Positions 54,823 through 62,499 of a stretch of 64,000 nucleotides of DNA are shown here, in pieces; position 1 is the first letter of the stretch, and each line of letters starts with the position of its first letter. The position numbers were made by a program, and so were the translations under genes. The notes beneath the pieces were generated by a model. That model did no database searches. It was not told the origin of the DNA and was given only the letters and a program-made list of their open reading frames with translations. The DNA is from Labilithrix sp. GTDB taxonomy: Bacteria > Myxococcota_A > Polyangia > Polyangiales > Polyangiaceae. The DNA lies in NCBI GenBank assembly GCA_019637225.1, contig JAHBWC010000004.1, forward strand, positions 1-64,000. Reading direction: 5' to 3'.

Positions 54823-55890
54823 TCAGCGCGCCGACGGCTTGAGGATCGCGAACTCGGCCGCCCATCGCATCGAGTCGTCGCGGTTGTTGTCCTGGAAGGC
54901 GATGACCTCTCCGGGCGGATTCTGGAGCGCTCCCGCCGCCGGTCGCATCAGCGGCCCCATCACGCCGATGTCGAGCAGGTGATGATCGGAGCCCGTGAAG
55001 AAGAACTCGAACCCCTGAAGGACGCCGGTGGCGGGGAACGTCTTGCCCGAAGCCGGCGCGCGTCCGGTGCCCGTGAAGACGTCCACCGCAGACACGGCGG
55101 AGGTCGGGATCCATGCATAGTGCACCTCGACGGCGAACGGACGGTACTTGCCCTTCGTAGCGACGCCGTTGATCGCTCCGACGGCGGTGACCATCGACGC
55201 TGCGGTGAGCTTGAGCTCGCCGATCGGCGCGCCGGCGAGGAGCGCCGCGCCGATCGTCTTCTCGAAGCCGCGGAAGTCCGGCCCCTGATCGTCCATCAGC
55301 ATGACGCGTGCGACGGCGCGGTCGGAGTCGAGCCACACTCCGATCGAGCGGACGTTGGCGTCGGAGCCGTCCCTTCGGCGGAACTCGAAGCCCGACAGGA
55401 CGAGCGTGTGCCCGGCGACCTTGCCGCCCGGCAGCGCGACCTCGAACTGCCCGCCTCCCGTCGCCGACACCTTGCCGCTCCTGCCCGCGCTGACGACCGC
55501 CCACGAGGCCACGGCCGAGAACGGATCGTCCCCGTTCGAGTCCGCGAACGCGAACGACGCGAAGCGATCCTTTGGCGTCACGCCGATCCTCCGGAGCTTG
55601 TGGTCTCCGTTGCCGAAGCGGAAGCGGAAGCCCGCCAGGGCCGAGACGCCCGTGAGCGAGGAGCTCGCGGCGACGTCCATCGTGTCCTTCATCCGGTTCT
55701 CCGACGCGTTGGCGAGCGACCACGTCGGCTGAGGAGCCGGCGGCAACGTGAATCCCGGCGGCACCATCTTCACCTGCGGCACCGGCTGCGGCCCCGCCCC
55801 GGACTGGGCCTCGACGGCGGGCGCCAAGAGGACGGCCGACGTGACGGTGGCGAGGAGCGACGCGAGGCGAAGGGTAGAGCGGAAGTTCAT
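54823..55890 (-). CDS. secreted protein with three similar GFxFxxxDHxLxxIGV segments
   Basis: 355 residues from ATG 55890. Signal peptide (LASLLATVTSAVLLAPAVEA). The mature protein is beta-rich and contains three related segments: GFRFRFGNGDHKLRRIGVT, GFEFRRRDGSDANVRSIGVW and GFEFFFTGSDHHLLDIGVM. Each is a beta hairpin with an acidic loop, followed by a segment ending in a hydrophobic-Asp pair. This suggests three repeats of one small domain, possibly lectin-like with metal-binding Asp residues. I do not recognise the family. It is secreted, without a lipobox. Confidence 0.7.
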   Translation of the reverse strand: MNFRSTLRLASLLATVTSAVLLAPAVEAQSGAGPQPVPQVKMVPPGFTLPPAPQPTWSLANASENRMKDTMDVAASSSLTGVSALAGFRFRFGNGDHKLRRIGVTPKDRFASFAFADSNGDDPFSAVASWAVVSAGRSGKVSATGGGQFEVALPGGKVAGHTLVLSGFEFRRRDGSDANVRSIGVWLDSDRAVARVMLMDDQGPDFRGFEKTIGAALLAGAPIGELKLTAASMVTAVGAINGVATKGKYRPFAVEVHYAWIPTSAVSAVDVFTGTGRAPASGKTFPATGVLQGFEFFFTGSDHHLLDIGVMGPLMRPAAGALQNPPGEVIAFQDNNRDDSMRWAAEFAILKPSAR

Positions 55891-56025
55891 GGTGATTTCC
55901 AGGGGTTGAAGGCGGCGTGAGCCGGCGTCAGCGCTGCGCGCGTCCCGAGGGGGGACGAAGAACCCGAGGCCCCCCAGCGGCGTCCGGTTCGACTAGCGCG
56001 AAACGGAATCGATGCAATGCGATAG

Positions 56026-56100
56026 CGCCATTCGTTGTCGCCCATTCGGACGTCGCCCGTTCGGGCGTCGCGCGTTCGGACGACGCGCGTTGGGTCGACG
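56026..56100. repeat. 15-bp intergenic tandem repeat (five units)
   Basis: Five abutting 15-base units: cgccattcgttgtcg, cccattcggacgtcg, cccgttcgggcgtcg, cgcgttcggacgacg, cgcgttgggtcgacg. The core is ttcggacgtcg; units are diverged. It lies after the Sel1-type lipoprotein gene and before the secreted-repeat gene, both on the minus strand. Confidence 0.75.
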
Positions 56101-56155
56101 CCGCTGCGTCATGCGCGGAGGGCTCGGTGCGTGGCCGCTCACCCTCGCGCGGGGG

Positions 56156-57658
56156 CTACCGCCACTCCTTCGGGAGCTCGCAAGTCGTGCCGCGGAGGTG
56201 GTTCTGCACCATCGGGTTCGCGCAGTGGTGCGCGTAGAGCTGCCTCGCGCGCGCGAGATCCCGCGGGACACCGATGCCGAGGGCACAACCTGCTGCGGCG
56301 ATCGCGCAGCCGAACGAGCCCCCCTTCTTGGCGTCGTCTTCGCACATGGCGACGATGCGCTTCATCTGGCTGAAGTCGCCGCGTGCGCGCAGGCCGGCGC
56401 GGTAGAGCGCCGCGTACTCGGTGCACGAGGTGGTTTGGGTCTGGCACGCGCGCGCGCGGAGGTCGGCGAGGTACTGGCGGCGTTCGGCGGCGTCCGTCGG
56501 TCCTTTGCCCGCCTCGACCCGGTCCGCGAGCTCCGCGCAGCCGACGACGCGGCTCGCGCACGCGTGCTCGCGCATCCGGAAGGCCTCGTCGGCGCGGCCC
56601 TCCGTCTCGAGCCGCTCGGCGACGCGGAGGCAATCCGTCTCCTCTCCGAGCTCGCACGCGCGCTCCTCGAGCGCGTGGAGGTCGACGCCGAGCGAGCGCT
56701 TGCGCGCGCGCTCGAAGAGGGTCGCGCCCCGATGCGCGTGGGCGCAGGCGCCTCGCTCGCCGGCGCGGCAGAGCGCGACGAGCTTGGCGACGACGGCGGG
56801 GGCTTCGCGATCGTCGATCTCACGATCGAAGACCTTGTTCGACCACCACACGCAGTCTTCGACCTTGCCGAACGTCTCGCACTTCGCGCGCGCCTCGCTC
56901 CGCGGGTCGATCCGCCGGAGCTCGATCCGCAACGGTGCGCTGCAGCCCGGCGCGGGCCCGCTCGGACCCGCGGGAGCGCGGCACGCGGTGAGGTCGCCGT
57001 CGCGCGTGTCGCGCAGGTACGCGCTCTCGCTCTCGGCGCGCGCGCCGGCGTCGAAGACCTCGGCGACCGCGCGGACGTTCGCGCGCGAGCCGACGCTCAT
57101 GGCGAAGGCGCCGGTCGGCACGGTGCGGACGAAGTGCGTCGCCGCCCGGCACTCGGGGGACAGGTCCTCGCCGTACACGACGCTCGTCGAGCTCGTCCAG
57201 CGGCCGGCCATCGCGAGCCCGAGATCGAGGCTGCTACCTCGCGCGAGGCTGCCCTCGAGCGCGATCGCGAGGCTCGCGCCCATCGTCGGAAGGCGCGCGC
57301 GGACGCTGTCGGCGTCGTTCATGCGAACGAGCTCCTCTTTGAGCGAGACGGGCTCGTAGCGATAGAAGCCCTCGGCGCGGCAGTCCGTCAGCACGCGGAG
57401 CTGCTTGCAATCGTAGGCGGCGAGGACCGCGCCTCCCTTGCGCAGCGTCGCTTCGAGCTCGGCGCGCCGATGGGCCGGCCAATCGACCACGAGGGGTGCG
57501 GCGCCATCGGCCGCGCAGCCGTCCTCGCCGAGGGCGCCGCTCGCGGTCGGCGTGGCGGGGCGGACCGCGCTCGCCGGCGTCGCGCCGCCGCCGCACGCGG
57601 CGAGCGTCCCGGCCAGGAGCCACGGCGCGACGAGGGCGGAACGCGGGAGAAAGCGCAT
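56156..57658 (-). CDS. lipoprotein with C-terminal Sel1-like repeats
   Basis: 500 residues from ATG 57658. Signal with lipobox (LLAGTLAAC, Cys22). The N-half (about 50-290) is a beta-rich domain of unknown type (VRMNDADSVRARLPTMGASLAIALEGSLARGSSL). The C-half is helical with many Cys and short alpha-alpha repeats (CRAGERGACAHAHRGATLF, CELGEETDCLRVAERLE, GCAIAAAGCALGIGVPRDLARARQLYAHHC), the Sel1/TPR style seen in envelope scaffolds. Probably an outer-membrane or periplasmic scaffold. The reading frame is clean through the whole length. Confidence 0.8.
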   Translation of the reverse strand: MRFLPRSALVAPWLLAGTLAACGGGATPASAVRPATPTASGALGEDGCAADGAAPLVVDWPAHRRAELEATLRKGGAVLAAYDCKQLRVLTDCRAEGFYRYEPVSLKEELVRMNDADSVRARLPTMGASLAIALEGSLARGSSLDLGLAMAGRWTSSTSVVYGEDLSPECRAATHFVRTVPTGAFAMSVGSRANVRAVAEVFDAGARAESESAYLRDTRDGDLTACRAPAGPSGPAPGCSAPLRIELRRIDPRSEARAKCETFGKVEDCVWWSNKVFDREIDDREAPAVVAKLVALCRAGERGACAHAHRGATLFERARKRSLGVDLHALEERACELGEETDCLRVAERLETEGRADEAFRMREHACASRVVGCAELADRVEAGKGPTDAAERRQYLADLRARACQTQTTSCTEYAALYRAGLRARGDFSQMKRIVAMCEDDAKKGGSFGCAIAAAGCALGIGVPRDLARARQLYAHHCANPMVQNHLRGTTCELPKEWR

Positions 57659-57878
57659 GGCGGTTTGCAGCCAGACGAGCGGCGGCCGGGCCTATTCAGT
57701 GACACGCGGCGCCGGGCCGTCGAGTCCGCGACTCTAGCACCGCGGGGCGCCCGTGGTGTGGCGAGCGACGGACGAGACCGTGCTGGATCGCGCCCGACCG
57801 CGGTGCGCGCGCGGACCTCCGCTCACGTCGTGATTCGCGAGGGTTCGGCCCGGCACGGCGCCTGCTTCGAGCCTGGGC

Positions 57879-59594
57879 ATGAGATCCCTCGTGGCCCTCG
57901 CGATCGCCGGCGGTCTCCTCTTCGCCGACGGGCCGGCGCGGGCCACGCCCACGGCGGGGATCAACATGGGCGCGCCCGTCTGGGAGGGGGTCGCGCAGGA
58001 CGAGGCGCTCGAGGCGGCGATCGCGACGGGCGCGGCCCACGTGCGCGTCAACTTCCGGCTCGACGTCTGGAGCGCGCCCGGTGACGCGACGAGGCACGGC
58101 GGGAAGACGTTCTTCGAGGTCTACGATCGCGTCGTCGACGCAATCGTCTCGCGCGGGCTCGAGGTCTACGGCCTCCTGAACGACGAGCTCGTCGCGCCGG
58201 GGCTCGATCTCGAGGGGCCGGCGTTCGAGGACGCGTACGTCGCGAACGCGCTCGCCGTGATCGAGCGCTATCGCGATCGGGTGCGCGTCTGGGAGACCAT
58301 CAACGAGCCGAACGACTTCGCGGGCGGGAGCTCGGCGCGGATGACGCCGGACGCCTTCGCGCGGGTGCACGGACGCCTCTACCGCGAGGCGAAGATCGCG
58401 CACGCGAACGATCCGTGCTGGGACGTCACGATCCTCACGGGTCCGCTCTTCTCCTTCGACGGCAAGAGCGACGCGAGCTGGCTCGACGCCGCGATCGCGA
58501 GCGGCCGCGCGGGCGGCGCGTGGAAGGAGGTGCTCGACGCGACGGGGAGCGATCCGATCGACGGCGTCGGCTATCACGTCTATGTCGCGCAGGGGCCCGA
58601 CTCGTCCGAAGCCGACGTCGGCGCGAGCGCCGGCGCAAACCTCGACGCGGTCCGCGCGGTGCTCGACCGGCGAGGGCTGTCGGATCGAAAGACGTGGATC
58701 AGCGAGATCGGCTACCAGGCCTCGCTGCTCACCGAGGCCGGCCAAGCGACGCGGCTCGACACGGCGTTCGCCGCCCTCGGCGCGCGGCCCGACGTCGCGA
58801 GCATCCAGTGGTTCACGATCGCCGATTTCTCCGGCGAGGAGTGGGGGCTCCTCCGCCCGACGGGCTTCGCCTCCGCCGACGCGCGGCCCGCTCACGCGCG
58901 GTTCGTGGCGAACGCGCGGCTGTACGCTCCGCCGCGCGCCGCACGCCTCGAGGTCGAGCTGGTCGGCGCGAGGGTCGCGGGCGCGACCGTGATCGCGCGC
59001 GTTACGGCGACGAACCTTGGTACGCAGCCGTGGCCCGGCGCCGGCGGCGTGCGCCTCGGCGCGGCGCACCGGTGCCCGGCCGCCTGGGCCACGAACGAGA
59101 TCGCCTGGGCGCCGGCCCCGAGCGACGGGTACGCGACGTCGATCGTGGACGCGAGGCGGCTCCTCCCCGCAGGCGCGTCGATCGCGCAGGGCGGCTCGGT
59201 GATCCTCGAGGTGCCCGTCGTCGTACCGGACGTCGTCGGGACGAAGGCTCGCTTCGCGGCGCGCATGGTGGACGAAGGCGTCGCCTGGTTCGGCTCGACC
59301 GTCTTCGTGGACCTCGAGAGCGTAGGCGCGGAGACGTCGACGGCCGATCCCTCGGCGCCGTCGTCGGACGACGCCGGCCGATCGCACGGGCGCGGCGCGC
59401 CTCGCGCGAGCGACGGCTGCGGGTGCCGCGAGGCGCGCTCGGGTCGAGCGAGCGGCGGCGAAGGAGGCGTCGTGTTCGGGGGCGTCCTCGCGCTGGTCGG
59501 TCTGGCGCTACGCCGTCGCGCCAGCGCCTCGCGCCTCCCGCGACGCCTCCAGCGCGGCGGAGCCTCTCGGGCCGCGCGCCGATCGGCGCTCTAG
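57879..59594 (+). CDS. secreted glycoside-hydrolase-like protein with MYXO-CTERM-type sorting tail
   Basis: 571 residues from ATG 57879. Signal peptide to about residue 23. A (beta/alpha)8 hydrolase domain (about 25-340) has WETINEPND with acid/base Glu143 and WISEIGYQ with nucleophile Glu276, the GH-A clan pattern (GH5/GH39-like). A beta-sandwich (about 345-480) follows. The end is a sorting tail: a Ser/Asp linker, CGC, a hydrophobic helix (GGVVFGGVLALVGLAL) and RRR, the MYXO-CTERM layout processed by myxosortases, giving a cell-surface lipoprotein-like anchor. A 24-residue basic extension after the RRR is unusual. It should cut a surface or environmental glycan. Confidence 0.82.
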   Translation: MRSLVALAIAGGLLFADGPARATPTAGINMGAPVWEGVAQDEALEAAIATGAAHVRVNFRLDVWSAPGDATRHGGKTFFEVYDRVVDAIVSRGLEVYGLLNDELVAPGLDLEGPAFEDAYVANALAVIERYRDRVRVWETINEPNDFAGGSSARMTPDAFARVHGRLYREAKIAHANDPCWDVTILTGPLFSFDGKSDASWLDAAIASGRAGGAWKEVLDATGSDPIDGVGYHVYVAQGPDSSEADVGASAGANLDAVRAVLDRRGLSDRKTWISEIGYQASLLTEAGQATRLDTAFAALGARPDVASIQWFTIADFSGEEWGLLRPTGFASADARPAHARFVANARLYAPPRAARLEVELVGARVAGATVIARVTATNLGTQPWPGAGGVRLGAAHRCPAAWATNEIAWAPAPSDGYATSIVDARRLLPAGASIAQGGSVILEVPVVVPDVVGTKARFAARMVDEGVAWFGSTVFVDLESVGAETSTADPSAPSSDDAGRSHGRGAPRASDGCGCREARSGRASGGEGGVVFGGVLALVGLALRRRASASRLPRRLQRGGASRAARRSAL

Positions 59595-59740
59595 CGCCAG
59601 CTTGGCGCCACGATGGCGCGACGAGCGCCGCGCCCGCCCCCCGATTGCCCGGCGCTCTCGCGTAAGTGCGCGAGAGGACTCGCGAGCTCCGGCGGTATGC
59701 GCCTTGCGATGCGCGCCGCGTCCTTCTTCCGGAGCGTGCC

Positions 59741-60601
59741 ATGACGAATCGTTCGCGTTGGGTGTCTTCTCTTCCTTCTCTGTCTTCGACCGGCGCCGCG
59801 GCGGTGTTCGCCGCGCTCTTGCTCGCCGCGTGCAGCGGCGGGAGCTCCACGATCCCGGAGACGGGATCGAGCGCGAACGATCCAAGCAACGCGTCGAGCT
59901 CCGGCGGCTCGAGCTCCGGCGGTTCGAGCTCGAGCTCGGACATCTCGTCGAGCGCCGAGCAGGTGAACGGCGGCTGCCCCTCGAAGCCGGAGAAGCTGGT
60001 CGGCGACGGCAAGCCCGGCGCGAGCTGCTCGACCTTCGCCGACTGCAAGCCGACGTGCTGCGACTGCTCGAGCGGTAGCTCCTACCTCGCGGCCGCGTGC
60101 GTCGACGGCATCTGCGGCGGCTCCGAGGTCGCGTGCGGGCGCGCCCGCAAGGCCTTCTGCGGCGAAGACGACACGTCGAGCTCGGGCGGGTCGAGCGGAT
60201 CGTCGAGCGGGTCGAGCGGATCGTCGAGCGGGTCGAGCGGATCGTCGAGCGGCTCGAGCGGCTCGGGCAAGCAGTGCGTCGACGGCACGTCCTCGTCTTG
60301 TTACGGCAGCAAGATGGACTGGACCGGGTCGAAGTGCTGCGTCGACGGGCCCGTCTCGTGTGTCGATGGGAGCTCGTCTTCCTGCTACGGCTCCGGAATG
60401 CAGTGGACGGGCGCGAAGTGCTGCGTGTCCGGCAACCCGACCTGCGTCGACGGGACGTCGTCCTCTTGCTACGGCCTGCACATGAAGTGGACGGGCGGAA
60501 AGTGCTGCCTCGACGTCGCCGTCCAGTGCGTCTCGGGCACATCCTCGAGCTGCTACGGCACGGGGAAGTACTGGACGGGCGCGCTCTGCTGCTTGACCTG
60601 A
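59741..60601 (+). CDS. lipoprotein with Ser/Gly linker and four Cys-Cys repeats
   Basis: 286 residues from ATG 59741 (GGAG upstream). Signal with lipobox (AALLLAAC, Cys31). Two Ser/Gly linkers flank a first Cys-rich domain (GASCSTFADCKPTCCDC, ACVDGICGG). The end is four repeats of about 28 residues (CVDGTSSSCYG, x3, WTGxKCC), each with four Cys, so each may form two disulfides. Compact, rigid, surface-exposed modules on a flexible stalk. I do not recognise the repeat. Confidence 0.75.
   Translation: MTNRSRWVSSLPSLSSTGAAAVFAALLLAACSGGSSTIPETGSSANDPSNASSSGGSSSGGSSSSSDISSSAEQVNGGCPSKPEKLVGDGKPGASCSTFADCKPTCCDCSSGSSYLAAACVDGICGGSEVACGRARKAFCGEDDTSSSGGSSGSSSGSSGSSSGSSGSSSGSSGSGKQCVDGTSSSCYGSKMDWTGSKCCVDGPVSCVDGSSSSCYGSGMQWTGAKCCVSGNPTCVDGTSSSCYGLHMKWTGGKCCLDVAVQCVSGTSSSCYGTGKYWTGALCCLT
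60188..60267 (+). repeat. 21-bp Ser/Gly-encoding tandem repeat
   Basis: At least three near-identical 21-base units (gggtcgagcggatcgtcgagc) encode the GSSGSSS-type linker between the two Cys-rich parts of the lipoprotein. Confidence 0.8.
60275..60598 (+). repeat. four 84-bp repeats encoding the CC modules
   Basis: Three units of 28 codons and a last one of 24 share CV[DS]G[TS]SSSCYG, WTG and CC at fixed spacing; the middle residues vary, so these are old repeats under protein-level selection rather than recent copies. Confidence 0.85.
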
Positions 60602-60728
60602 GCCCACCCTCGGCGACGACGCCGACGGGCGCGCAACCGAGGCGAGCTCGGCGCGCTCCCGTAGGCGCCTCGCGCCGCCGCGGAACGAGCGGCCCGACCT
60701 CCATCGAATACGCTAAGCTCCCGGCACC

Positions 60729-61661
60729 TTGAGCCGTCCTCGACGTCACGAGCTCCTCCGCCGCCTCGCGAGCGTCCTCGTGTGCCCGAAGTGCCGGACG
60801 GCGATCGAGGACGGCGCCGAGGCGCCGGGGCCGATCGTGTGTCGTCGTTGTGGGGCGACGGCGAGCCGCTCGGCCGACGCCTTCGAGTTCGGCGGCCTGA
60901 CCGAAGCCGAAGAGCAGGAGGACTGGCTGAACGACGTCAAGGCGAGAGCCAAGCGCCGCCTTGGGCGCCTCTATCCGCTCGCGCTCGAAGCGCTCGGGCC
61001 CGTCTACGGCGACTCGGGGATCACCCGTTTCCTCGCCGGCTTCGATCTCGATCGCGAGCTCGTGTGCGATCTCGGCGCCGGAACGCGCAGCTACGACGAC
61101 AAGGTCGTGTGCGTCGACGGCTACGGCTACCAGACCGTGCACCTTCGCACCGACCTGACCTCACTGCCGTTCGCGGACGGATCCATCTCCGGCGTCCTCA
61201 GCGAAGCGGTCCTCGAGCACGTGCCGGACCCCGCGAAGCACGTCGACGAGATCTTCCGCGTGCTCAAGCCGGGCGGGCGCGTTCACTGCTACTTTCCCTT
61301 CATCGCCGGGTTCCACGCGTCGCCCCACGACTACACCAGGCTGACCTTGCCCGGTCTCCGACGCCTCTTTCATCGCTTCGACGTCGATTCGACGATCGTG
61401 GCAGGGGGCCCGACGTCGGGCCTGGTCTGGACCCTCCAGGAGTGGCTCGCGATCGCCGGCTCGTTCGGCAGCGAGAGGCTCTATCGGGCGCTCGTCCCGG
61501 TGACGTGGGTTCTGTCTCCGCTGAAGTACCTCGACGCGTTGCTCATCCGTCACCCCGCCGCGCACGTGATCGCCTCGGGCTTCGCCCTCGAGGCGACGAA
61601 GCCGCTCGGCGCCGCCCCGGCGTCCGTCGAAGCGCGAGTCCACGCGCCCGAAAGCGCGTAG
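60729..61661 (+). CDS. SAM-dependent class I methyltransferase with N-terminal zinc ribbon
   Basis: 310 residues from TTG 60729 (a TACGCT box lies at 60709-60714). Residues about 18-45 have VCPKC and VCRRC, a Trm112-like zinc ribbon. The methyltransferase fold follows: LVCDLGAGTRSYDD (SAM-binding GxG), VCVDGYGY, DLTSLPFADGSISGVLSEAVLEHVPDP and LKPGGRVHCYFPF. A late hydrophobic helical region (TWVLSPLKYLDALL) may associate with the membrane. The substrate is unknown; many such proteins act on lipids, quinones or sugars. The peroxiredoxin gene follows after 14 bases. Confidence 0.82.
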   Translation: MSRPRRHELLRRLASVLVCPKCRTAIEDGAEAPGPIVCRRCGATASRSADAFEFGGLTEAEEQEDWLNDVKARAKRRLGRLYPLALEALGPVYGDSGITRFLAGFDLDRELVCDLGAGTRSYDDKVVCVDGYGYQTVHLRTDLTSLPFADGSISGVLSEAVLEHVPDPAKHVDEIFRVLKPGGRVHCYFPFIAGFHASPHDYTRLTLPGLRRLFHRFDVDSTIVAGGPTSGLVWTLQEWLAIAGSFGSERLYRALVPVTWVLSPLKYLDALLIRHPAAHVIASGFALEATKPLGAAPASVEARVHAPESA

Positions 61662-61675
61662 ACTGACGTGAACAC

Positions 61676-62146
61676 GTGCTGAAGCCGGGCGACACCGCAC
61701 CCGACATCGACGCGATCGCGAACGACGGAAAGCGTTTCCGCCTCGCCGAGCAGTCGACGAAGCTCTGCACCGTCGTCTACTTCTTCCCGAAGGCGTTCAC
61801 GCCGGGCTGCACGAAGGAGACGCGGCGCTTTCGCGACAACTACGCCGAGATCGCCATCGCGGGCGCCACCCTCGTCGGCGTGAGCACCGACGATCAGGAC
61901 ACGCAGTGCCGGTTCGCCGAGTCGCTCCAGGCGCCGTTCCCGATGATCGGCGACTACGACAAGAAGATCTCGACGGCGTACGGCGTGCTCTGGCCGGTCA
62001 TCGGCCGTCCACGGCGGGTGACGTACATCATCAACCCGCTCCGGACGATCGAGGCCGTGTTCCAGCACGAAGTTCAGATCGTGAAGCACCGCGACGAGGT
62101 GTTGCTGCACGTGGACAGGATGTTCCGCGCTCGCCAGCGAACCTGA
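61676..62146 (+). CDS. peroxiredoxin, AhpC/TSA-Bcp type
   Basis: 156 residues from GTG 61676. Thioredoxin-fold peroxidase with the catalytic Cys in FFPKAFTPGCTKE (P-x3-T-P-G-C), LVGVSTDDQDTQCRFAESL and the Arg-bearing GRPRRVTYIINP. It reduces peroxides in the cytosol, using thioredoxin or a similar thiol. Cys-Thr-Lys-Glu as in Bcp; a resolving Cys five residues on is absent, so this is probably 1-Cys or uses a distant Cys. Runs straight on from the methyltransferase gene. Confidence 0.92.
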   Translation: MLKPGDTAPDIDAIANDGKRFRLAEQSTKLCTVVYFFPKAFTPGCTKETRRFRDNYAEIAIAGATLVGVSTDDQDTQCRFAESLQAPFPMIGDYDKKISTAYGVLWPVIGRPRRVTYIINPLRTIEAVFQHEVQIVKHRDEVLLHVDRMFRARQRT

Positions 62147-62352
62147 GCGCGGGAGTGCCGCGCTGTCACGCTCGCGCTGTCACACGTCCCCGGCGCGCGC
62201 GCGATCGCGTCGCGAGCCACGCGGCGCGGCGCGGCGGATTCAGCGGGGGGCTTTGGCGCGGGCGGCGCGTCGTCGCCTCCGCTGCACGCCTCCGCGGCGA
62301 ACACCGCCACGCCCGCCACCATCGTCAGTACGATCGAGAGTCCTCTATCCAC
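62074..62352 (-). CDS. possible short lipoprotein, probably truncated
   Basis: 92-codon frame from ATG 62352. The first 45 residues look like a genuine lipoprotein start (LSIVLTMVAGVAVFAAEAC then SGGDDAPPAPKPPAESAAP) with high G/C in third positions. After that the sequence turns Arg/Ser-rich and overlaps the end of the peroxiredoxin gene on the other strand, which suggests that the rest of the gene was lost. It may still be expressed as a short lipoprotein. Confidence 0.4.
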   Translation of the reverse strand: MDRGLSIVLTMVAGVAVFAAEACSGGDDAPPAPKPPAESAAPRRVARDAIARAPGTCDSASVTARHSRAQVRWRARNILSTCSNTSSRCFTI

Positions 62353-62499
62353 GATGGGTGGATCGACTGCATCGCTCGTGCCTCGCCGCGCGCGGCGCCG
62401 GGCGGTGCGCGTTCACGCGCGCCGGGAGAGGTGTCGCGCACGGACCGCGTCATCGCCGCTTGCAGCTCGACCGTGAGCCCGAGGGCGCCTCGCGCGCGA

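Noticed and set aside
56026-56100. CRISPR array
   Set aside because: Units abut at 15 bases with no spacers and no cas genes are present.
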